From assembly GCA_947467125.1 (NCBI GenBank), contig CANIGN010000004.1:1-33500 (forward strand): a stretch of DNA of 33,500 nt, given 5' to 3'. Source of the stretch: Bacteriovoracaceae bacterium (GTDB taxonomy: Bacteria; Bdellovibrionota; UBA2428). Of this stretch, positions 26,410 to 33,500 are shown piece after piece (position 1 is the stretch's first letter; each line of letters starts with the position of its first letter). The notes under the pieces are model-generated. The model ran no database searches, was not told where the DNA came from, and was given only the letters and a program-made list of their open reading frames with translations. Made by a program: the position numbers and the translations under genes.

Positions 26410-26922
26410 GTGAAAAAATCACTTCAGACAACTAAGAAGGCAAATAGCCGTTGGCAAACAGTTGCCAAAATAGAAACTTCATTGAACCAACAAAAAAACG
26501 AGTCTGTCGCTCGTAGTAGTGCTTCTGAGCTGTCACTTGCTCAACTTAAGCAACTCAAATTGAAATTGACTGAGATTAGGGAAGAGCTGACTCGTTCAGT
26601 GGAACTCAAAACTCAATCAGTGATCAATCATGCGAATGTGCTTGAGAATACACTGCAAGGAGATGATGCAGAGGTTGCAGAGAAACAGCGACTTAGTAAT
26701 GCAAACTTGCAAGAGCTTGATTTTTTGAAGTCTCGCTTGCAACTCATTGATCGCGCTCTTTTGAAAATGAAAGAGGGTTGCTATGGGATTTGCGAAGAGA
26801 CAGAAGAGCCTATCGGCTTTGAGCGTCTGCAAGTGGTTCCTTGGGCAAGGTTTTCGATCAAGGTTCAAGAGAAGCGTGAAATACGCAGTCGAGACTTTGG
26901 TCGGATTCAAAGAGCAGAATAA
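26410..26922 (+). CDS. DksA/TraR-family protein lacking most zinc-finger cysteines
   Basis: KMKEGCYGICEETEEPIGFERLQVVPWARFSIKVQEKRE aligns to the YGxCxxCGEPI..ERL.A.PWAR.C..CQ motif; acidic coiled-coil tip GDDAEVAEK; RBS gggaggggg precedes GTG at 26410. Confidence 0.85.
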   Translation: MKKSLQTTKKANSRWQTVAKIETSLNQQKNESVARSSASELSLAQLKQLKLKLTEIREELTRSVELKTQSVINHANVLENTLQGDDAEVAEKQRLSNANLQELDFLKSRLQLIDRALLKMKEGCYGICEETEEPIGFERLQVVPWARFSIKVQEKREIRSRDFGRIQRAE

Positions 26923-26924
26923 GT

Positions 26925-27953
26925 TTATTCTAAACTTTTTCGAAAGGCGGATTCAAAACGATCTGCCTCGCGAATAATTCTTGCTCTCAATCGAGGGTAG
27001 AGGCTCCATGATTTTGAGAGAGCCGCTTTCTGTATCGCTTCGTTATGTTCTTTATGTAAGGTGTCTGAAAGAGGTCTGATCCATCTTTGACATCTTTTTT
27101 GACTTTCTAATGCCCATTGATTCTCTAAAAGAGTGTTTTCTTGAGTGAGAAAGCTCACCCATGTGCTGGATTGTTTTTGAAGGCAAGTGAGTTTTCCAAC
27201 GAGAGGTATGAGAGATTCTTTTGCAACAAGAGCTTTACAGTTGATGGGAGATGCAAATATTTCGTAAACCTCACCTGTTTTGAGTTTAAATTTCCCGCGT
27301 TTTAATCCTTCACTTGAGAGCGGAGTGACCTCTGTCTTTTTATCGAGGCCAAGACTGAGTTTTAGGTAGGAGGCCATTTTTTCTTCATTTTCATTAAGGG
27401 GCTTAGCAGGTATTGCGGGAGATTTTTCATCAACACTCGAAGCTTTTTTTTCCTGAAGGCTTTCAGCTAGGTCGATATTGGTAAAAGTTCCTCTGCTTAC
27501 AGGGGGAACGGGGAAGCCCCACTCAGACCAAAATGATTCAAGACATCGGGGACTGTTGACTCCATCGTTTGAGTGAAAACGAGCAAGGAGTTCCATCTCA
27601 AGATCAATCGACAATAAAAGAAGAGCGTGATTGGCGTCTTTTTTATTGGTAAACGAAAAATCTAAAAATGTTTTTCCACTCAGAACGGGTTGCGCAGGGA
27701 AAGTGTTGAGTGAGGGGAATTCTTCGAGCAATTTTTTTTCAAAATCTTCAAATCGAAATGTGTTTGAAAAAAAAGCCCAGTTATTTTCGAGCGCTTGTTT
27801 TTGGGTTTCTTTGTCGAGGGATTCAAAGCGACTTGTTAAATCTCTAAATTCAAGAACAGGTTCTTTGGGTTTGCTTTGGCAGCTTATGAGAAAAAATAAG
27901 ATAATAAGGGTAGAGAGTCGGTACGCTTGGAGGGGTAATTTTTTTTGAATCAT
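26925..27953 (-). CDS. Hypothetical lipoprotein
   Basis: Signal and lipobox STLIILFFLISC-QSKPKEP; no recognised domain. Confidence 0.7.
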   Translation of the reverse strand: MIQKKLPLQAYRLSTLIILFFLISCQSKPKEPVLEFRDLTSRFESLDKETQKQALENNWAFFSNTFRFEDFEKKLLEEFPSLNTFPAQPVLSGKTFLDFSFTNKKDANHALLLLSIDLEMELLARFHSNDGVNSPRCLESFWSEWGFPVPPVSRGTFTNIDLAESLQEKKASSVDEKSPAIPAKPLNENEEKMASYLKLSLGLDKKTEVTPLSSEGLKRGKFKLKTGEVYEIFASPINCKALVAKESLIPLVGKLTCLQKQSSTWVSFLTQENTLLENQWALESQKRCQRWIRPLSDTLHKEHNEAIQKAALSKSWSLYPRLRARIIREADRFESAFRKSLE

Positions 27954-28086
27954 AAAAAAGCTTCGTTGCCATAAGCTAGTGCTTCTTAAAAGAGTAAAAA
28001 ATACTTAAATGAGAGATTTTAATGCGTTCCGCGCCGTTCCAAACTCTTGCCATGAGCCACTTAAACAGGATTATACTGTGCCCACT

Positions 28087-28284
28087 ATGGCAGAAGTATT
28101 AGTCGTTGCGAGCAAAGTACGTTCATACATCAAAGATAAAGGTGAGTGTAATACCGCATCTGAAACAATCGATGCTCTTTCTCAAGCTGTTGAGAAGGTT
28201 CTTGATAAGGCTATTGAAGCCGCTAAGTCTCAAGGCCGCAAAACAGTTATGGCTCGAGACATTGTTGTTCCTTACGGTCAATAA
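28087..28284 (+). CDS. Bacterial histone-fold protein (Bdellovibrio HBb/Bd0055-like)
   Basis: 65 aa MAEVLVVASKVRSYIKDKGECNTASETIDALSQAVEKVLDKAIEAAKSQGRKTVMARDIVVPYGQ; whole protein is one histone fold with the RKTVMARDI loop/strand motif. ORF can extend to 28009, but homology begins at 28087. Confidence 0.92.
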   Translation: MAEVLVVASKVRSYIKDKGECNTASETIDALSQAVEKVLDKAIEAAKSQGRKTVMARDIVVPYGQ

Positions 28285-28299
28285 CTCTCAATTTAAGAA

Positions 28300-28965
28300 T
28301 TGAAGAAATTCAGGCTTAAATATTGGGAAAAGCTTTTTCCTCTACTGTTTGCGCTTGTCTATTTGCCTCCTAAAAAAGATTTAGAGGATTGGCAGAATAT
28401 ACCTGAGGGAATTGTTTTAGGTGAGGATTCTTTAAAAGAGAATCCTCCTTTGGGTAATTCACGTGTTGATCGTTTGCGTTTAGATCCATATAAGCGTTCC
28501 CATTTTATTTTTAATAACAAAGACATGGTTTCCTATGTCGAATCGAAAAAGCCCGAATGGGATATTTCTCTTTCGCCCTCGGAAAAGTCTTTTTTTTGGC
28601 CGAGTGGTGCATGGTCTGCAGTGAGTTTAAAGGCTCAAGAGCTAAGTCACTTTTATATTCGTGAACACAGAAATGGTTTAGAGGCTAAGTTTCGAGCCTA
28701 TCAACTTGCTCCTGATTTTGAGGTTGTGGATTTTGAGTTGTGCGATTCTAAACACGCCTATCTTTTACAAAAAGAAATTCTTTCAAAATATCCCTCCTAT
28801 CGTTTAACTCTTGTCACAATGGTTTCTTCTCAAGAGTTGAGACGAGATAAAGTGTGGAGTTTTGTATTGGCTGCAGATCAAGATATTCTTAAGCTCAATC
28901 CTGAAAGTTGTGATCGAGTGGTGTTTGAGGCTTGGCCCAAATCGTTGAGAATTGATTTTAAATAG
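28300..28965 (+). CDS. Hypothetical protein with N-terminal hydrophobic segment
   Basis: ORF 221 aa with TTG start, KLFPLLFALVYLPP segment; co-directional with the histone and dihydroorotase-like genes; no recognised family. Confidence 0.55.
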   Translation: MKKFRLKYWEKLFPLLFALVYLPPKKDLEDWQNIPEGIVLGEDSLKENPPLGNSRVDRLRLDPYKRSHFIFNNKDMVSYVESKKPEWDISLSPSEKSFFWPSGAWSAVSLKAQELSHFYIREHRNGLEAKFRAYQLAPDFEVVDFELCDSKHAYLLQKEILSKYPSYRLTLVTMVSSQELRRDKVWSFVLAADQDILKLNPESCDRVVFEAWPKSLRIDFK

Positions 28966-28978
28966 GAAGGTCTCTTTT

Positions 28979-30256
28979 ATGTTGGAAATATTTTCAGACA
29001 TTAAGTTTTGGAACGAACAAACGCCGTATGACCTTTGGGTTGAAGACGGAATTCTTATCAAAAAACTTCCTGTGAAAGCAGAAAAACACCCTGAAGGTGC
29101 AAAGGTTTATACGTGTTCAGGGCAAAGTGTTTTGGCTTCTGGAGTGGATGTGCAAGTACACTTGCGGACTCCCGGTCAGGGTGAAAAGGAAACTCCTGAG
29201 ACTGGATTAACAGCAGCTCTTTATGGTGGGTATGGCGCGGTTCTTTCGATGCCCAATACAAAACCGACTTTAGATCATCCCGAAATTTTAGAAGATGCTT
29301 ATGCTCAAACATCAGCTGCTTCTCAAAAAACAGGCATCGCTGCCTATTATTCTTCCTGCGTGAGCAAGGGCCTTGAAGGCAAGGAGTTAGTTGATTTTTT
29401 TGCAATGGCCGATGCGGGAGCAAGAGCTTTTACGGATGATGGCAAAGGAATTGAGCCAGATGAATTTATGCGCGCAGCTTTTCGTGCAAGTGCAGAAACA
29501 GACTTGCCGGTTTTGCAGCATGCGGAGTGGTCGGGGCATGGAGGAGTTCTTGCGGATTGTGTTTTGTCTCGTCGTTTGGGATTGAAAGCGTATGATCGCA
29601 GACAAGAGTGGAGTTTTGTAGAGAGAGATTTGAAGTTACTCAGAGAAGTTTCCGGCGCTCGCTATCATGTTTTGCATGTCACCACTCGAGAGAGTTTGAA
29701 CTTTATTCGTCGAGCAAAAGACAGGGGATTGAATGTCACTGCAGAAGTGAGTCCTCATCATTTGTTTTTTTGTGCAGATGATATCGATTCCAAAAATACT
29801 TCTTTTAAAATGAATCCACCTTTGCATCAGGATGAAGATCGTGAAGCTCTTCGTTCTGCTTTGAATGAAGGCTTGCTGGATTTTGTAGCAACAGATCACG
29901 CTCCACATGAGGAAAAAGCAAAAGGAAGTGAGTTTGCAAAAGCTGCTTTTGGAACAGTTGGCTTAGAATCTTCTTTGCGTGTTTTGCTTACGGGAATCGA
30001 AGAGGGTTGGTTAAAGGCTGAGCGCTTAGAAGAAATTTTTTCGACACGTCCTGCAGCTTTTCTAGGTTTGGATAGTGAGTTTGGAATTCTTCGAGTGGGG
30101 CGCGCTTTTAGAGCGGTCTTTATTGATTCTTCCGAAGAATCAAAGTTTGAAGTGAAGGATCTTAAAAGTCTCTCTAAAAACAGTTGCTTTTTAGGTGTGA
30201 ATTTACGTGGAAAAATTTGTGCTCATTATTCACGTTCAGGCTATCACGGTTTCTAA
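28979..30256 (+). CDS. pyrC: Dihydroorotase-like amidohydrolase (class I type)
   Basis: VDVQVHLRTPGQGEKETPETGLTAALYGGYGAVLSMPNTKPT, FTDDGKG, QHAEWSGHGG, HVLHVTTRESL, TAEVSPHHLFF, ATDHAPH; AGGAAGG RBS before ATG 28979; ORF extends to 28952. Confidence 0.88.
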   Translation: MLEIFSDIKFWNEQTPYDLWVEDGILIKKLPVKAEKHPEGAKVYTCSGQSVLASGVDVQVHLRTPGQGEKETPETGLTAALYGGYGAVLSMPNTKPTLDHPEILEDAYAQTSAASQKTGIAAYYSSCVSKGLEGKELVDFFAMADAGARAFTDDGKGIEPDEFMRAAFRASAETDLPVLQHAEWSGHGGVLADCVLSRRLGLKAYDRRQEWSFVERDLKLLREVSGARYHVLHVTTRESLNFIRRAKDRGLNVTAEVSPHHLFFCADDIDSKNTSFKMNPPLHQDEDREALRSALNEGLLDFVATDHAPHEEKAKGSEFAKAAFGTVGLESSLRVLLTGIEEGWLKAERLEEIFSTRPAAFLGLDSEFGILRVGRAFRAVFIDSSEESKFEVKDLKSLSKNSCFLGVNLRGKICAHYSRSGYHGF

Positions 30257-30354
30257 GTTATTGATTTTCATGGGTTTCTTCTCGGTTTGAGCTTATTTTG
30301 TTTTGCTTTCGTATTTTTTATTGTGAGACTCGTGAATTATCCTCTATCTCTGCT

Positions 30355-30384
30355 TTGACTTAGGGGGCAAGGTCTGGAATAAAT
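30355..30384 (+). promoter_or_regulatory. Candidate sigma70-type promoter for rpsD
   Basis: TTGACT at 30355-30360 with an AATAAA-like -10 about 17 nt later. Confidence 0.35.
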
Positions 30385-30419
30385 GTGAATCCAAGGAATA
30401 GAAAGAGAATACTAAATTA

Positions 30420-31055
30420 ATGGCTAAAAATGTTGTAAGTCGTAGTCCCCGTTTTAAACGTCAACGTCGTTTGGGAGTTGAACTTCCTGGACTCGGTAAA
30501 TCGGGTGCCTTAGATCGTCGTCCTTATCCTCCTGGACAACACGGGAATCAAAAAAGAAAACTCTCTGAGTACGCACTCCGTTTGGAAGAAAAACAAAAAT
30601 TGATTTTCCATTACGGTCTTCGCGAAGAACAACTTCGTCGTTTCGTGCGCGACTCTAAAAAAGGAAAAGCAACTGACTGGGTAGATACACTCGTAGGTCG
30701 TTTGGAAAGACGCCTTGATAACGTTGTTTTCCGTTTAGCTTTCGCTCCAAGCGTAAAAGCGGCTCGTCAGATGATTAGCCACGGACACGTTCTTGTGAAC
30801 GGTAAAAAAGTAACTGTTGGTTCAGCTGTTTTAAAAGCAGGCGATAAAGTTAAACTGATCGCGGCTGCTTATAAGAGCGTGAACTTTATGCAAGCTCAAA
30901 AGGCTCAGCGTTTAGCTCTTGCTGATTATCTTGGAACTGAGCAAAGTGGTGAAGAAGTGATTGGTCTCTTGAAAGAAGTTCCTAACAAGAGCCACATTCC
31001 GTTTCCTTTTGAATCAGGTCTTGTTGCCGAGCACTACGCTGCACGTAAAGCATAA
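30420..31055 (+). CDS. rpsD: 30S ribosomal protein S4 (zinc-free type)
   Basis: SPRFKRQRRLGVELPGLGKSGALDRRPYPPGQHG...VGRLERRLDNVVFRLAFAPSVKAARQMISHGHVLVNGKKV. Confidence 0.98.
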   Translation: MAKNVVSRSPRFKRQRRLGVELPGLGKSGALDRRPYPPGQHGNQKRKLSEYALRLEEKQKLIFHYGLREEQLRRFVRDSKKGKATDWVDTLVGRLERRLDNVVFRLAFAPSVKAARQMISHGHVLVNGKKVTVGSAVLKAGDKVKLIAAAYKSVNFMQAQKAQRLALADYLGTEQSGEEVIGLLKEVPNKSHIPFPFESGLVAEHYAARKA

Positions 31056-31080
31056 GAACTCGATGAAATTTGATCGATTA

Positions 31081-31114
31081 AAAAAGCTGAGGGCGAAAGC
31101 TCTCAGCTTTTTTT
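31081..31114 (+). terminator. Intrinsic terminator after rpsD
   Basis: AAAAAGCTGAGGGC-GAAA-GCTCTCAGCTTTTTTTT. Confidence 0.93.
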
Positions 31115-31195
31115 GTTTCAACTTGCAAGCCTGAATTTTACAAAAAAAATTTACGCCTTCTATAAAAAGACCCTCTTGAGACATAGACTGAAGCC

Positions 31196-32323
31196 ATGCC
31201 GCAGGCTCGTATTTTAATTTCACGATCGGCATTAGAAAAAAACTTGCGCGCGCTCATTGATCACGCGGGAGATTGGTGTGCTTTTCCGGTTTTGAAGGCC
31301 AATGCGTATGGTCTTGGATTCAAGGAAGTGGCGAGTTGTTTTGAGGATTCTTTTTCTCTAGAGCAAGTGCCGTACTTTTGTTTGGCTCGTGTTTATGAGA
31401 TTCAACAAGCTCTTGCTTTTTCGACCAAGAGAAAGCTTTTGCTTTTGAGTGAATGGCCTCAGCAGATCCAGCATCTCCCCGCAGATAAAGTTGAAATATG
31501 CGTGACTTCTTTTGAGGACTTAGAAGTTTTAGCAGATCTTCAGCAACAGAGGTCTTTTCATCTCAAGTTAAATACGGGAATGAATCGTTTGGGTATCAGA
31601 ATTGAAGACATCCTTGCTTCTTCTGATTTGCAGGCAAAGTTTGAAAAATTACTTCTCAAAGTCAAAAAACGCGGACATAAAATGCAGGGAATTCTTTCGC
31701 ATCTTGCGATGGGAGAAGATCGCCGTTCTCGTTTTACATCTGATCAAGAAGAGCTTTTTGAACGGGGCGTTTCTTTTGTAAAAAACTTGTGGAATGAGGA
31801 AATTCCTTGGATGCATCTTTCAAATTCCCCAGGAGTTTTGAATAGAGTTGGAAAAAAAATAAAAGAATTGAATGCTTTTCGTCCAGGAATTCATTTGTGG
31901 GGAGTGCAGGACCCTGAAAAACTTGTCAAGATTTCTCATGTTGTTCAAGTTCGAGCGCCTTTACGTCAGTTGATGTGGATTCAAAAGGGCGAAGGCGTGG
32001 GATACGGAAGACGTTTTGTTGCTTCTCAAAAAACCAGAGTTGGAATTCTAAATATCGGATACGCTGATGGATTGAGGCGTGATTCTTGGAAGTTGGGACT
32101 TTCTTTTTACTATGAGGGAAAACGAGTTCCTTTTTTGGGAACAGTCTCTATGGATATGTGTGCTGTGGATTGTACAAATATAAAAGGGAATCTTTCGTTG
32201 GGGTCAGAGTTTGAATGGGTAGGGGAAAAGCAGTCGCTTGAAAAAGTTGCAGAAGCGCAAAAAACAATTCCCTACGAAGTTTTAACGAGCTTGAGTGCAA
32301 GAGTGGAGAGGGTGATTGTATGA
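31196..32323 (+). CDS. alr: Alanine racemase
   Basis: FPVLKANAYGLG (PLP Lys), LKLNTGMNRLGI, HLSNSPGVL, RPGIHLWGV, VGILNIGYADGLRR, FLGTVSMDMCAVD. Confidence 0.96.
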   Translation: MPQARILISRSALEKNLRALIDHAGDWCAFPVLKANAYGLGFKEVASCFEDSFSLEQVPYFCLARVYEIQQALAFSTKRKLLLLSEWPQQIQHLPADKVEICVTSFEDLEVLADLQQQRSFHLKLNTGMNRLGIRIEDILASSDLQAKFEKLLLKVKKRGHKMQGILSHLAMGEDRRSRFTSDQEELFERGVSFVKNLWNEEIPWMHLSNSPGVLNRVGKKIKELNAFRPGIHLWGVQDPEKLVKISHVVQVRAPLRQLMWIQKGEGVGYGRRFVASQKTRVGILNIGYADGLRRDSWKLGLSFYYEGKRVPFLGTVSMDMCAVDCTNIKGNLSLGSEFEWVGEKQSLEKVAEAQKTIPYEVLTSLSARVERVIV

Positions 32324-33096
32324 AGAATTTTGTAGTTCGTCGTTTTGCTTGGATAAAAGAGTTGGGGGCTTTTGGAATTTTCACAAAGGATGCGCTCGCT
32401 GCTTTTTTTCTTCCTCCTTTTCGAATGAATGTTTTAGTGGATGAAATTGAGTTTATTGGAAATCAAAGTCTTTTTATTATTTGTCTGACTTCGCTGTTTA
32501 CGGGTGCTGTTTTTGCTTATCAGTCGTGGCTTGCATTTTCGATTGTGGGCACTCAATCACTTGTGAGTGTGAGTACGAGTTTGGCTTTGCTCAGAGAGTT
32601 AGCGCCTGTGATGACTTCGATTGTCGTCGCTGGAAGAGTGGGGGCTGCGATGGCTGCCAATATCGGAATTATGAGAGTCACTTCGCAGATTGATGCTCTT
32701 GAGTTGATGGCGATTTCACCATTGCAGTATCTTGTGACTCCTAAATTAATTGCAGCGATTATTAGTGTTCCTCTTTTGTGCGCAGTGTTTTGTTTGATCG
32801 GTAACGTGGGCGGCTACATCGTGGGTGTGGGTGTTTGTAATGTGGATGCGGGAATTTATATTCAAAAACTCAAAGAATATTTAGACCCGATGGATTTGTA
32901 TCATGGAATGATCAAGGCGACTTGCTTTGGCTTTTTGATTTCTGCGATTAGTTGCTACAAAGGCTATCGTGCAAAAAATGGTGCAGAAGGTGTGGGTCGT
33001 GCGACGAATGAATCCGTTGTTCTCAGTATTGTGACCATTCTTGTCCTCGATTATTTTTTAACAGTTTTGATTCCTACAGGAAGACGTTTGTCATGA
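32320..33096 (+). CDS. mlaE: MlaE-family ABC transporter permease
   Basis: SLFTGAVFAYQS, LALLRELAPVMTSIVVAGRVGAAMAANIGIMRVTSQIDALELMAISPLQYLVTPKLIA. Confidence 0.93.
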   Translation: MKNFVVRRFAWIKELGAFGIFTKDALAAFFLPPFRMNVLVDEIEFIGNQSLFIICLTSLFTGAVFAYQSWLAFSIVGTQSLVSVSTSLALLRELAPVMTSIVVAGRVGAAMAANIGIMRVTSQIDALELMAISPLQYLVTPKLIAAIISVPLLCAVFCLIGNVGGYIVGVGVCNVDAGIYIQKLKEYLDPMDLYHGMIKATCFGFLISAISCYKGYRAKNGAEGVGRATNESVVLSIVTILVLDYFLTVLIPTGRRLS

Positions 33097-33500
33097 AAGA
33101 AGAAGTGATCATTAGCATCAAAGATGTTTGGAAAAGTTTTGGAGAGCGAAAGATTCTAAGCGGTCTTAATCTAGAAATCCCCAAGGGAAAAATTGTGACC
33201 ATGCTGGGGTTCTCAGGTACGGGAAAGTCTGTCTTATTGAGACATATCTTGGGTTTGATGAAGCCCGACAAGGGGCATGTTCTTGTCAAAGGGCACGATG
33301 TAGTGAATTTAAAAGGTGAGGCCCTTCGCGAAGTTCGTCAAAGTTTTGGAATGCTTTTTCAGGAAGTTGCTCTTTTTGATAGCTTGAATGTTTATGACAA
33401 TGTGGCTTTTCCTTTGCGTGAGCATCAAGGTTATTTGACGGAAGAGATGATCGAGCGAAAAGTTGAAGATTTATTGACGCTCGTTGAGCTTTCTCGAAAT
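33093..33500 (+). CDS. mlaF: MlaF-like ABC transporter ATP-binding protein (truncated by window end)
   Basis: MKEEVIISIKDVWKSFGERKILSGLNLEIPKGKIVTMLGFSGTGKSVLLRHILGLMKPDKGHVLVKG...FGMLFQEVALFDSLNVYDNVAFPL; ATGA overlap with mlaE. Confidence 0.93.
   Translation, partial: MKEEVIISIKDVWKSFGERKILSGLNLEIPKGKIVTMLGFSGTGKSVLLRHILGLMKPDKGHVLVKGHDVVNLKGEALREVRQSFGMLFQEVALFDSLNVYDNVAFPLREHQGYLTEEMIERKVEDLLTLVELSRN

Noticed and set aside
1-33500. Prophage, transposon, toxin-antitoxin or defence island
   Set aside because: No integrase, transposase, terminal repeats, phage structural genes or recognised defence families in the translated ORFs.

Overview
This is a 33.5 kb, AT-rich, densely coded chromosomal segment. 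It is probably from a Bdellovibrionota-like (predatory-clade) bacterium; that assignment is inferred from the clear match to my recollection of the Bdellovibrio-type bacterial histone and from overall gene content. I see no CRISPR array, transposon, tRNA or rRNA. Recognisable genes: an O-methyltransferase; a full-length class-I release-factor paralogue with a GGQ motif, an apparent Sec signal peptide and no recognisable PxT/SPF codon-recognition motif; an EF-G of the mitochondrial EFG1/spdEFG1 type; two tandem paralogous outer-membrane proteins; a Ser/Thr kinase; xseA; a DUF1295 + SnoaL pair; a translationally coupled hybrid histidine kinase-nnrD-DTW/tapT operon; a secreted Lys/Ala-rich protein; a pseudo-receiver (phospho-Asp replaced by Asn) divergent from an OmpR-type regulator; a DUF2914 protein; a phytase-like lipoprotein; an exported CYTH-like protein; an M14 carboxypeptidase with a transthyretin-like tail; greB; a chalcone-isomerase-like protein; an asymmetric heterodimeric ABC exporter plus MFS transporter; a DksA-like protein missing 3 of 4 zinc cysteines with a structured leader; a lipoprotein; a minimal single-domain bacterial histone; a dihydroorotase-like protein with a metal-ligand His to Gln change; rpsD; alr; and mlaE/mlaF. 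The strongest candidates for follow-up are the histone, the exported release-factor-like protein, the zinc-ligand-less DksA-like protein and the pseudo-receiver/regulator locus. All family calls were made by eye from motifs; no searches were run.
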